Below are positions 26,701-41,000 of a stretch of 64,000 nt of DNA, piece after piece. The notes under the pieces are model-generated. The model made no database searches. It had not been told where the DNA came from and worked only from the letters and a program-made list of their open reading frames with translations. The position numbers and the translations under genes are program-made. The DNA comes from Corbicula japonica (lineage: Eukaryota > Mollusca > Bivalvia > Venerida > Cyrenidae). Where the stretch lies: the NCBI GenBank assembly GCA_038501625.1, contig JAZAYU010000061.1, forward strand, positions 3,832,303 through 3,896,302. Direction: 5' to 3'. How positions within the stretch are numbered: position 1 is the first letter of the stretch; the number at the start of each line of letters is the position of its first letter.

Positions 26701-29019
26701 TCTAAACCACCTGCATTCATGTTAGATATGTTAGTTAAATTGACTGTTTTCTAAACCACCTGCATACATGTTAGATATGTTAGTTAAATTGACTGTTTTC
26801 TAAACCACCTGCATACATGTTAGATATGTTAGATAAATTGACTGTTTTCTAAACCACCTGCATTCATGTTAGATATGTTAGTTAAATTGACTGTTTTCTA
26901 AACCACCTGCATTCATGTTAGATATGTTAGTTAAATTGACTGTTCTCTAAACCACCTGCATACATGTTAGATATGTTAGTTAAATTGACTGTTTTCTAAA
27001 CCACCTGCAAACATGTTAGATATGTTAGTTAAATTGACTGTTTTCTAAACCACCTGCATACATGTTAGATATGTTAGTTAAATTGACTGTTTTCTAAACC
27101 ACCTGCATTCATGTTAGATATGTTAGTTAAATTGACTGTTTTCTAAACCACCTGCATACATGTTAGATATGTTAGTTAAATTGACTGTTTTCTAAACCAC
27201 CTGCAAACATGTTAGATATGTTAGTTAAATTGACTGTTTTCTAAACCACCTGCATACATGTTAGATATGTTAGTTAAATTGACTGTTTTCTAAACCACCT
27301 GCATTCATGTTAGATATGTTAGTTAAATTGACTGTTTTCTAAACCACCTGCATACATGTTAGATATGTTAGTTAAATTGACTGTTTTCTAAACCACCTGC
27401 ATACATGTTAGATATGTTAGTTAAATTGACAGTTTCCTAAACCACCTGCATACATGTTAGATATGCTTTTACACAACAGGCCAGACCCCAATACAGGTGA
27501 GGATTGACAAGACAAGACTGGAGATTGAGGAAGGACGTACTGCAAGATTTGTCTGCACAGCAACTGGAAGCTCTCGAGAAGTAAGTCATATACGTTAAAC
27601 CTTTACTTCATGTGATATGGTGTTATCCAAGGGTGAACAGTGTAGATCTAGGTAAAACAGCACATCTCTGCTGTCTGATCAGGATCTAAGCTGTTTGCTT
27701 TTTAATTCATTATGTTATTTCTGACCAAGAAGCAATCAGTGTAGATTCTGATCAGACTGCATGGATGTATAGCTGATCTGGATCAACACTGTTTGCACAT
27801 GCATATGCATATATGGAGTAGAGGAGTTAAACCTTTGTCAGCAAAATAGCAGGGAAATCCCCAGATTTGAGCATGTCTGTTTAACAATGTTCTGCGACTT
27901 TAGATTATTCTTCCTAAGTTCATTTTCTGTCTTATTTAAATTGATGAATTTATATCTTTGCAAGTGTTAGAATTCGATCATTTGATGATTGCTGTTGTTA
28001 ATTTGACAGATGACCTACATCTTATCGTGGAGCAAGCAGGGTGGCCAGATGCCTTCAAGGGCTATAGACCAGAATGGTGTTCTTGTTATCCCGAACATAC
28101 AGCGCAGTGATGCTGGAAACTACGTGTGTATGGGCTCCGACATGAACCACATGGATGAAGCAGTAGCTGTTCTCATTGTTTCTGCTCGTAAGTATAATGG
28201 ATCTATGACACTTTAGCCCTTTCCTCCATAGATACACCTTTATTACAAGGGCGGATGTGCAGGCTGATCTGGGTCTACACTGGTCGCACATGCCTAAAAA
28301 TGCGTGTTTAAGGAGGAAAGGGTTATTTCACTTAGGCAACCAGTGTTGATCCAGATCAGATTGCACGTCCATGCAGTGCGATCATGGTCTTCAGATTTGC
28401 TTATTGGTAAAAATAACCAGATTAATTTAAAAGTGACTAGTTTAGATCCAGATCACACTGATTCGGGATGAAGGTTATAAAGCTGAGATTGGAAACCAGT
28501 CTCAAATCTCAAGCATCTGATTGGCTAAAATGGCGACTGGTCGCCATTTCAGCCAATCAGATGCTTGAGATTTGCTGAGATGCTTGAGATTGCAATCAGA
28601 TGCTTGAGATTTGAGACTGGTTTCCATGCTCAGTTTTATAACCTTGGGCGCTGATGTGCGAGAAGTGTATATGTATCTACACTGATGGCAAATGAAGTAA
28701 ACTGTATCCATGAAGGAAAGTGTTAAGTGATAATTATCTTCTACTGCAAGATTGTGACTAAATATGATAATCGATGTATTTTTCTGCTTACTGTTTTAAC
28801 TGATCTTTTGATATGTTTACAGGTGTCTGTCAACTTATTTAATTTTGATTTAAATGACTAAAATGAACATTTTTATATTTCATGAATGAATGTATGTTGT
28901 TGTTGTTTTATTTTAGTTTTTGTTTTATTTGTTTGTTGTTATAGAAGGCCTTATTGTAAATTAGGCATTATATTTTGTAAATTTAATGTACTAAATAAGT
29001 AACCTTCTTTAAATAAAGA

Positions 29020-29065
<46 letters not shown>

Positions 29066-32000
29066 ATCATGACTTTTGTAATATAAGCAAAGTCTTATCT
29101 GGGTATACATTATTCACTATTTGGTCAGTTGATTTCTGAAAACCGTCCTGTGAAAAATTGATGAACTGAATCAATGCTGAAAGGATGTCCAATTTGCAAT
29201 TGTTAAATTATTTCTGAACATCAGATACTTTTGCTTCAAATACAAAATTTATGTGATATACATTTTGTAGTGCTGATTAAAGTTACCCTTGAAGAATTTA
29301 AAAAGTCATGTAAATGCTGCAACTGCGGTTTTCTCCTCCCAATAGAAAAAAAGTTGAAGATGCATATCAGGAATCGCCACACCCAAAAACACAGCTTCTT
29401 TTCACAGCAAGTAGAGGAAAAGAGAGCATGTGTATATAAGAAGATAAATTTCAAATAAGACACAAAAAAAATAAATGAAACAGTTAAACTTTGGGGTGAC
29501 CAGTTTGGAACAGTCCTTGGAAAGCATGTTTTATTATACCCCCACAAACGAAGTTTGAGGGGGTATATAGGAGTGAGCTTGTTGGTCTGTCGGTCGGTTG
29601 GTCGGATTCTTCGTTTCCAGATGATAACTCATGAAAGGCTTGACAGAATTAAATAATTTTTGGTACACAGGTATATCGTCATAAGATACAGGTCAAGTTC
29701 GATTTTGGGGCTGGTGGGATCAGTGTCAAGGTCACTGTTACTAAAAATAGAAAAATGGTTTCCGGATGATAACTCATGAAACACTTCACAGATTTAATCC
29801 TTGTTTGGTAAATAGATGTAACATCACAAGATACAGGTCAAGTTCGACTTTGGGGCTGGTGGGGTCAATGTCAAGGTCAGTATTACTAAAAATAGAAAAA
29901 GGGTTTCCGGATAATAACTCATGAACAACTTCACAGATTAAATCGGTTTTTTGGTACATATATGTAATATCAGAAGATACAGGTCGAGTTCGACTTTGGG
30001 GCCTGAGGGGTCAGTGTCAAGGTCACTGTAACTTAAAAAAGAAAAATTGTTTCTGGACTATAACTCATGAAATACTTCATAGATTTAATTATTTTTTGGG
30101 ACACAGATGTAACATAACAAGATAAAGATTAGGTTTGACTTTGGGGCCTGTGGGTTCAAGGTCAAGGTCACTGTTATTTAAACTTCAAAACTTCGTTTCC
30201 ACTCAGTAACTATAGCTTGGAATGAGATTCTTAAATGAAATTTGGTGTATTGATGGTTTTTGTGAAGATGACTTTTGGGATTCAAGGCCTGTGGGGTCAA
30301 GGTCACTGTTACTAAAAATAGAAAATAAACTGTATGCTCAATAACTTTGGTTCAGAATGAGATATTGTGATGAAAATTGCTATATAGGTAGTGTCTGAAA
30401 AGAAAAATTGTTTCTGGACTATAACTCATGAAATACTTCATAGATTTAATTATTTTTTGGGACACAGATGTAACATAACAAGATAAAGATTAGGTTTGAC
30501 TTTGGGGCCTGTGGGTTCAAGGTCAAGGTCACTGTTATTTAAACTTCAAAACTTCGTTTCCACTCGGTAACTATAGCTTGGAATGAGATTCTTAAATGAA
30601 ATTTGGTGTATTGATGGTTTTTGTGAAGATGACTTTTGGGATTCAAGGCCTGTGGGGTCAAGGTCACTGTTACTAAAAATAGAAAATAAACTGTATGCTC
30701 AATAACTTTGGTTCAGAATGAGATATTGTGATGAAAATTGCTATATAGGTAGTGTCTGTGAAGACGAAACTTGGTATTGAAATTGGGCCTGATGGGGTCA
30801 AGGTCACTGTTACTAAAAATAGAAAAAATGGTTTCTGGATGATTTCTCATAAACAATGTTTGGCACACAGTTCTTAGATAAAAGTTAGATAAAGGCCACT
30901 GTTACTAACATATTTAAACCATTTCTGCTCAATAAATTTAGAAGGAATGAGATATTGTGATGAAACTTGCTGAATATGTGGCTACTGTGAAGACGACACT
31001 TTGGATTGAAAGTGGGGCACATTATGCCATTGATTCGAAGCATTCCCAGTTCAATTATCAAGAATACATGTGGGGGTATTTAATCACTTTCAGTGATAAT
31101 TCTAGTTGTGGTCAATTTTTCTACATAGAATAGATAATCATTTTTGAAAAGTGTTCACAAAGTGTTTAGAAGCCTGTTAATTTCCTTTGTCATTCTGTTT
31201 TTCCTGCAGAGATTCTAGTTTGGAAATTCAAGGAAATCTTTAAAGAAATGAAAATAAAACCCTAAAGTGCAAGTTGTAATTTATTTTTATTGTTTATCTG
31301 TTAAGTTTGGCATATTGTTTCAGCCTCCCAGACTGCACCTGAGGTGAGGATTGAACCCAGGTACCAGGAAGTGCAGGAAGGTACTCCAATACGCTTCACC
31401 TGTATTGCCACTGGCAACCCTACACCTCGGGTGGAGTGGTACCGCGGTGGCAACAGGGAGATGAACCCAGCAGCTACCATAACAAGTGACGGAGTGTTCA
31501 GGATCCCGAGTGTCCGGCAGGATGACGAGTCAGATTACTACTGTAAGGCCACAAATGATCTGGGTAGTCGGGAAGTGAGGACCATTCTCTATGTGAAAAG
31601 AGGTAAGCTGTCTTCTACCTGGCAATTTGGTCACAAAACTTTCTGACATACTGTTGTATCATTTAATTTTGTGGGGATCAAATTTCACTCAAATGACATA
31701 ACTGATATTTTCCCAGGGGACTTGATTTCGCGCTCTTGTATTATTCTAAAAGACTTGATATTCAATGGATTGATTTCGCTAGGGTTTGATTTTGCGCAAT
31801 TAACCTAGCGCGAAATATGAGAAAATTAAACCACCGTGAAATATAATGATACTACAGTAGATTTTTTATCACCAGCTAAGATATTGAATTTCAAATTCTG
31901 ACATTGGGTTTTCAAAAAATTCTGATGATAAATATCAAATTCTATTGATTTTCATAGACAGAAAGTCATTGTTAGAGTTTGAATGTTAAAATAATAACTG

Positions 32001-35000
32001 TAAGAATTTATCTTTAGTGTCAGCTAAAGAAGAAAGTAATTGTCACATAGACTTGTGAACAGGCAGCTAGACTCGGTCTAGTTTCAGTTTTACATAATGA
32101 TTATTTGATTAAATATAGAAATAAGAACCTCTATCAATCATACCTGTTCTCTCTTTCTCAAATTACTTGCAAGACTCTATTGCCATTGATGTATTTAATT
32201 ACATTAATTTATCAATAAACAACATCATACTATGGATCTTACTTGGGTGGCACACAAATTACATGCATTTCACGTTCTTTTGTTACTTTAAAGCTGTTTA
32301 CAAATATTTGACCTATTCACCCTCATTATAATCCAGATAAATAGCAGATCCAGTGCCTGATAAAAACACATCATGAAAGTATAACTTCCAAAATTTTAAC
32401 ATAGGGTATTTCAAGATTGAATTTTGTTAACCCTTTCCTCCATAGACACACCTAACTTGCAAGGGCGAACAGATTAGATCCAGATCAGCTGGCACATCCA
32501 TGCCATATGATCAGGATCTAAACTGTTCCTTTTTTTTATTTGTTAGCTTATCGCTGACCAAAATGCGAACAGTGCAGATCCTGATCAGAAGGCACGGATG
32601 TGCCTGCTAATCAGGATCTACACTGGTCACACATGCATAAAAAGGAATCTAGTATGTCTACTACGAACAATTCTTTGAAATGAGAGTGAAAGCCTTGGTC
32701 TTGATTTTCATTTGGGATCAATTTTTTCTTTTTGATTGTATTAATGTTGATGTTTCATGTTTTGGGAAAGATCTGTAAGTTAGCTTTTGTGAGCAGTAAA
32801 TTTTAATGCAAATTAATGTTTGACAAATAGGTGCTTACAAGCAATTAATTTGATTGATATTTTAGCAACATTACCAGAGATTACTATCATTGTGCGACAG
32901 ACAAAGTACGTCACTTTGGTGGGCGAGACTGCCAGACTGGAATGTTATGTAGAACAGCCTAGTGGCAAAGTGACCCTGTTCTGGTCTCGAACCACTGGCC
33001 TCCCACCTGGATCCAACCAGGACAATGGTATACTGACCATACCCAATGTCCAGCCAAGCTATGCTGGTAATTATGTATGTACGGGCACAGAGACAGACAC
33101 TGGACGTGTTAGCACAGCTGTTGCTGTTCTTGAAGTCACCGTCAAACCAGACAGTAAGTGTAAATTATTACCATCTGTTTAAGGGGACTTGAATGGATAT
33201 AATGTTTCCAAGTCAAGAAAACACATTTACACACTCTCACATGAGTTATGTGGCTAAACCTAATAGCAATTAAATTATTTGAAGTAAATAGGTTTTCCAG
33301 CGTAAAGTTATTAAACATTTAGTCCATGTTACCCTTCTTGATGCATGCTCACCAGTGCCCAAGGTTATAAAGCTGAGCACGGAAACCAGTCTCAAATCTC
33401 AAGCATCTGATTGGCTGAAATGGCGACCAGTCGCCATTTCAGCCAATCAGATGCTTGAGATTTGAGACTGGTTTCCAATCTCAGTTTTATAACCTTGGGA
33501 CCAGTGTAGACCCTGATCACAATGCACATCTGTGCAGACTTATCAAGATCTGCTCTGTTCAGTTCTTGGTAAGAAATACCTGAAATTAATTGAAGCAACA
33601 AGTGTAGATCCTAATCAGACTGATGTGCAGTCTGATCTGGTTCTACAACAATAACTAATGGAAGACAAGCAGTATCTGTGGCATAGAGTGTTAATTATCA
33701 AATGTTTTGGAAGATCTCAAAATGCCTAAAAGTGTCTGTTCCCTCCAAAGGGTCCTGTAGAAAACATGAGCTAAAGACTCACATGTTCGGCCTCTATTAA
33801 AACAAATCATTCATGAACAGTGTTGGACCTAAAGCAATTAAAGGATTATTGAATGGATTTTCGTGATTTGTTGTTAGCTTACCTAGACCCCATAGGCTGT
33901 ACCTTGCTAATAAGACTACCGATAAATGCATATGGTAGCCAATATGATATTATGATTTTACATATTCACATTATAACTGCTATAGGTGAGGCACCAACAG
34001 TACGACTGGAACCAGAAAGGATTACAATACCTATGGGCAGTACCGGTACCCTGCGCTGTGAGGTCACTGGAAAGCCTGAACCCACCATCACCTGGATCAA
34101 ATCGCGAGAGGAGCTTGCTTCAAATCATCAGGTAAGATATTATCAAAGCCTCGAATCATTAGTAAATACATCATCAAAGCTGTAACCTTTCCAGCAGTTA
34201 CTTGTATTTGTCAGATATTTTTCTTCTCTTAACTTTAAAGGTATAAAGTGAAACCCCTCTATTGAGACCACATATAGGATTTGAAAAAAATTGGTCTGAA
34301 TAGAGAAGTGGTCTTAATTTCATGGTATAAAATAGTACAAAATTTATGTTCATGATAGCTTGATCCACAGATTTAAAACCACAATGAAATATAGGTTTTG
34401 AGAACCCACAAAATGTTTGTAGTTAAAAATTCCAGGTGCAGAAACGTAAGTGCTTTCACAGTCATTGGATTAATGTGTACTGAAATCTTCACACAGAAGA
34501 CCCAACTGCTTTTGAAACCCATATGAAAAGCATCAAATATCAATTCAATCCTTAATTGTTTGTTTGCAGGTGTCAGGCAACATTCTGAGAATCACCCAGG
34601 CAACCATGGCAGACCGAGGTATCTACGTGTGTCGAGCTGAGAATGCTGCAGGTCTCGACCAGGACTGGACTATAGTGGAAGTGGAAAGTAAGATAACTCA
34701 ATTACATCGTTTACGACAAATTAAAAAACCTATTGTTTCATATTTGTTTCTCTCTTTTCACAAAAAAATTTTAAGAAGTCTGGCTATGTTGTTGTAATCT
34801 ATTTGTCATGTAAGCTTTCTAATTGATATGTCATGTAAGCTATGTTATCGACAAAGTTTGAGGGGGTATATAGGAGTGAGCTTGTCGGTCTGTCGGTCGG
34901 TTGGAGTCTTCACTTCCGGATGATAACTCATGAAAGGCTTGACAGATTGGAATAATTTTTGGCACACAGGTGTAACATCATAAGATACAGGTCAAGTTCG

Positions 35001-38000
35001 ACTTTGGGGCTGATGGGGTTATTGTCAAGGTCAGCGTTGCTAATAATAGAAAAATGGTTTCCGGATGATAACTCATGAAATACTTCACAGATTAAATCCT
35101 TTTTTGGGACATAGATGTAACATCAGAAGATACAGGTTGAATTCGACTTTCGGGCCTGTGGGGTCAATGTCAAGGTCACTGTTACTTAAAATAGAAAAGC
35201 TGTTTCTGGGCGATAAATCATGAAATACTTCATAGATTATTTTTAGTGACACAGATGTAACATTACAGGATACAGGTTAGGTTTGACTTTGGGGCCTGTA
35301 GGTTCAAGGTCAAGGTCACTGTTATTTAACTTAAAAACTTCATTTCCACTCAGTAACTATAGCTTAGAATGATATTCTTGAATGAAATTTGGTGTATTGG
35401 TGGTTTCTGTGAAGATGACTTTTGGAATTGAAAGTTAGGCCTGTGGGGTCAAGGTCACTGTTACTAAAAATAGAAAAACTTTATATGCTCAATAACTGTA
35501 GTTTGGAGTGAGATATTGTGATGAAAATTGCTTTATAGGTTGTGTCTGTGAAGACGAAACTTGGTATTGAAAATGGGCCTCAGGTGGTGTCAAGGTGTTC
35601 ATTGTTAATAAAAATGAAAAAAAAATGGTTTCTGGATGATTTCTTATGAAAGGCTTCACATATTTTAACATTTTTTGGCACACATTGATTCAGAGAATTC
35701 CCAGTTCAAGTATCAAGCACACATGTGGGGATATTTAATCACTTTCAGTGATAATAATTCTAGTTGTTGTTTGTTTGTTTTTTTCAATTATAGAAACCTG
35801 TTTATAAGTGACATTCATATCTAAAGGGATGAGGTTCTTTACAATGTTTAACATGATTTTTTCTAGGGAGAATGAGACCAAAGATCGACCTTTATCCTAA
35901 CTCAACCCAGAGAGTGGCTGTAGGGGGCAGTGCCCTGTTCCAGTGCAGAGTTATGGACGGTGACCCACCACCGACCATCACATGGTCCAGGTAAATTGTT
36001 TTCTACAGGAAGTATGGTGTAACCTGGCCATGATAAATCACAGAATGTACTTTGCACACACATTGCTCAATAAAAATCAAAATCACAGGTGTTCCAGAAT
36101 TACAATGGTCAAAATGATACACAAATTTCATTTTCTATGAGTCTCTACCAATCTGTCTTCAAAATTATAATACATTATAATGAAGGTCAGAAATGAGCTC
36201 ATAGTTTTTCAAGAGTCAGAAGCATGTTCCAGTGGGCAAATGAAAACCTGAGAACTGAAAAAAAACTTTATTTACACAAACAACAGTTTCTTGTGATAAA
36301 TGATACAATACTGAAGGATTAACACAAGTGGTGAACAGTACTTGGGTGATTATTTAAATTGGTACTGTTTCCAGCATTGTTGACCTATACTTAATGTGAG
36401 GAAGGTAAATAATATTTGATTTTGACCAAACTGAATTTAGATTGTAAGATAGTCCATTGGACTTAAGTTGACTACAAACCTTAGTTAAAGACTTTGGCTT
36501 GACTGGAAATCAGTTGGTCCATCTAATTAATGCAGGTTGTGACTTTAGCGAACTCACGTTAGGTGAATGACATATCAGTTGACTCCGCTGGAACTTAATT
36601 ATGACTTTCCTTCAAATATTATACAATTATTTACTTATTAGCTGGGAAATATGCTGTGATATTGACCTAAAAAATCGTTATTGACCGAGGCGATAGCCGA
36701 GGTCAATAACGATTTTTGCGGTCAATATCAACAGCATATTTCCCAGCTAATAAGTAAATAACTGTTTTATTACATGAACTATAAATAGTTATGTTTTAGA
36801 AATCTTCAATTAAGACTAATTTCAAGTGGACTCCGTGCGGCTTATCAAGCTAATTTGAACGATAAATGGCGCGAAATATAATGTCAACGGTAACGCGACG
36901 TAAATGACGTCATTAAAATAACTATTATTACATGAACTATAAAAAATATAAAAGATGAAAACTTTTGCATTCTATTTATAGACAGGTCAATATCAGCGAA
37001 AGCGGGTCAATATCTAGATTTATTGACTCGGATATTTTTGGGTTGTGACCAATCGCGTTGCGTCTATTTATAGTTCATGTAATAAACATGTTTTATCACA
37101 TGTGCGAACAGTGTTGATCCAGATCAAACTACATATCCATGCCATCTGATCAGGATCTGCAATGTTTGCTTCTCGCAGAAATAACCTAATAAATCAAAAA
37201 GCAAACAGTGCAGATCCTGATCAGATGTCACAGGACCTCTTACATTAAGTGAATGGCATCTGTTCGGGTTTGATTTGGATTATCCAATATTCTTTGTATA
37301 CTAATAGAAATTAGAAACACAACTTCTTTAAACACTAAATATATTTGGTGTTTAAAGATGTTGCGTTTCTAATTTCTAAAAAAGATATATTTTCCGAAAT
37401 GAAACAGCCTTAATCTTTCCTCCCTATATAAGCATTTTTTGGCATGTGCGGCCTGTATAGATCCTGATCAACTGGCACATCTGTGCCTTCTGATCAGGAT
37501 CTGCACTGGTCGCATTTTGGTCAGAAATAACCTAACAAATCATAAAGCAAACAATACAGATCCTGATTAGACGGCATGGATGTGCCATCTGATCTTGATC
37601 TACACTGTTCACCCATGCAGTAAAGGTGTGTCGATGGAGGAAAGGGTTAATATCATAATCAGTTAATTATATAGATCTACAATACTAATGACTACTATTT
37701 ATGTCTTGTATATTGCAGGGTTGGAGGTCTACCAATGCCGGCTGACAGGATAGACACCATGGAGAATGGAGTGATTATGTTCAAACAGGTGACGCAGGCT
37801 GAGCAGGGAGGATATATCTGTACCGCTGAGAATGAAATGGGAACCACTACAGCAACAGCATCACTTCTTGTTAGAGGTAACTACCATATGCTGTAAGGTA
37901 GTTTGCTTGGAGGTCAATACAAAGTTCAACATATAAACACCTGCCATGCACTCACCTGCTGTGAAGTTCTTTCTGTGAGACTGTTTTTATTTTCAATGCG

Positions 38001-41000
38001 ACAAGTGCCATGCATATGTTTCCCATTTTATTACTTGCTGCTTGTTTTTCATCAATGTTGCTGTTCAATCATCATCAAAAATAGAAATATTGATATAATA
38101 ATATTTTCCCAGGTTCATTTGAAGTAACTGAAATCTTGAGTACTGCTATAAAGTCTCTAATTATATTTTATTGTGTTCATTGTTTCTGAAAAATGTAATG
38201 TTACAAACAAGTTCAAAGTCCCAGTTGAATACAATAAATCAAAAAATCACTCTATAAGTTATAAAATGGGGACACTATATAGGGCTGAAGGTTATAAAAC
38301 TGAGATTGGAAACCAGTCTCAAATCTCAAGCATCTGATTTGCAGAAATGGCAACCAGTCGCCATTTCAGCCAATTAGATGCTTGAGATTTGAGACTGGTT
38401 TCAATGCTCAAATTTACAACCTTGGGCACAGAAGACATTTTGTTTTCCACATTTCAGGACCTCCAACTATTACCCTTCAGCCTAGTCAGACAGTGTACGC
38501 CCTGATTGGTGAGCGTGTAACACTGGAGTGTACAGCTGATGGTGACCCCATTCCTCAAGTTTACTGGATTGAGCCCTCGAAGCCACGCCGTGGGGATGTG
38601 GTACCAGATGAGGTGATCTATACCGCATCGGCAGGCTCTTCCATTGTGGACATTGCCAGTTTTGCTAGAGAGGATGAGGGTTACTATACCTGTGTGGCTT
38701 CTAACACTGGAGGCAGTACGCAGGATAGGGTACACCTGTTAGGTAAGGGAACATTGCTAGACTATACCTGTGTGGCTACTAACACTGGAGGCAGTTTGCA
38801 GGATAGGGTACACCTGTTAGGTAAGGGAACATTGCTAGACTATACCTGTGTGGCTACTGACACTGGAGGCAGTAAGCAGGATAGGGTACACCTGTTAGGT
38901 AAGGGAACATTGCTAGACTATACCTGTGTGGCTACTAACACTGGAGGCAGTACACAGGATAGGGTACACCTGTTAGGTAAGGGAACATTGCTAGACTATA
39001 CCTGTGTGGCTTCTAACACTGGAGGCAGTACACAGGATAGGGTACACCTGTTAGGTAAGGGAACATTGCTAGACTATAGTCCTTTCCGATAAGGGTTGTT
39101 ATCTCCCTCGGCAAATTACCGTTCCTTTACGCTCTTTAGCGTGGAGTGAGACAATTTACTTCCAGTCGGAGAGTAAAACGAACGTAGGAATATATAGAGA
39201 AAGCGAGGAAACAGTTCGTTGAATAAAAAAGAGATGATCTATGTTTGTTTGTTCTTGTCAGATTTCGGATTTTTCTTTACTGATACTATGATTTCAAAAA
39301 CCGAGAGATTATAATAAAATGGAAAATTACAAGTCTTTGTTTTTTTAACCCGAATGTTCTAGCAAACAGATTTCAAAATATAATTAAGGTTTTTTTTTAC
39401 CAATAACAGTCTTAACTGTTTACTAATTTTGAAATCTTAGCTGCTTTTGCTCATATCCACCTTGATCAGAATTTCATTTACCAAAATCATTTTTGTTAGA
39501 TCGTTAATTATCTTAACAAGAAAACTAGATTTTTTAATTTTGATTATCAATTGACGAACAACAAAATTTTATTTTATGGCAATTGATAATGAAAGGTAAA
39601 ACCTAATGAAATTATAAATGCGCTGACGTTGTAATTTAAAACAATAACTCGATTCATGACATTCCCTTCTCAAATAAAAATAAGTCTAAAAATACTGAAA
39701 AGTTCTTTGAAAACTAGTGTCCGGCAAAGAGAGATGTTCATTCAACTTCACAACAATTAGAGTTGCTCAATAACAATGGCAAATTGCAGTTCTCATCCCA
39801 CTGAAGTGTTTGCAACAGTGCCAACTGCATCGCTAACTTTTAATCTAATTCAATCTTTATTAGTTTATTTTATTTAGAGTCAACAATGAAAATGACGACT
39901 GGACAGTCTAACTGATCGTAGCGTGTTATGTTCTCATACCGCTAAATCATATCTTTTTTTTCGCACGCTAGTGAAGAGATGCAAGCATGTACACTTCAAG
40001 TATACGTAAATTCATATCAATAATGAAAAACGAAATCTGCGAATTTTCAATAGACAAATCATTCACAAACATAATTTTCATTCCATTTTGCATGCACGTT
40101 TTTGTAAAACATGCTTTTTATTATTTCCTTTTATACATATTTAAGAAATCTGTAGTTATGAAAGTTAAAAGCGGACTTTTTCTTCCGTCGGTGATTCAGA
40201 AATGAAAAACGAAAATGTACGTGTTGCAATGTTTTTGTTTTACTCGTGGGCAACGGCATAAGTAATTATCGTCGAATATCGCTAACCTATTGTTTGATGT
40301 CTTGTTGCTAACTAATGATTCAATGGAAATTTATCATTTTATATATAATAAGTAAAATAAGCAGTGAACCGTTTCCTTTCATACTAGGTGTTTGTTACAT
40401 CAGATGCCTTATTCAAGAATCTGTTAACCGTAAATGAAACATTAGTTTTGACATGACATTACTAATTATGGCAGCAAATTTGTACTAATTAATATGAGTG
40501 AATATCATCATCAGCTTATGTATATTCAAACTTGTTGGCAATATGTGATAATAGCCAGTAACTTAATTCGTTAAGTTAATATACATAAAATAATCGGTGT
40601 TAAAATGATTACATTTCTTAACCAAAATAGGTGCATGGTTAAATATGATCTTGTTGTCAATCTAAAAGAACATTTTGTATTAAATCTGCAACATTTAAAT
40701 GACCATTCATTATATTATCACCTCTTATAAAAATTAATCGTCGCAACTAAGAAAAATGCACATACAACAGCGCATTCGGTTATTCTAACTAGCTTTCGGC
40801 GGCCAGCTTTCAGATATTCGCTTGCTTAGTATATGAGCGAGCTATATGAAAAATACATCATTGTTGTCCAATTGAATGAACATTTCTGTACAAAATCAGC
40901 AACATTCAAATAATCATTAATAATATTATCACATCCAATAAAAATAAAAGGTCATAACTAAGTAAAAAATGGCGCTTTCGGTAAATCGGGTGATCACATT

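Noticed and set aside
28900..29066. Complete LINE
   Set aside because: Only a possible 3' tail with (ATT)n is seen; no reverse transcriptase coding sequence is present.
38743..39090. Reading the 78-bp array as ordinary constitutive coding sequence of Ig7
   Set aside because: Ig7 is already complete at 38742, and each unit contains a GTAAGG donor; the open frame follows from the unit being 26 codons.
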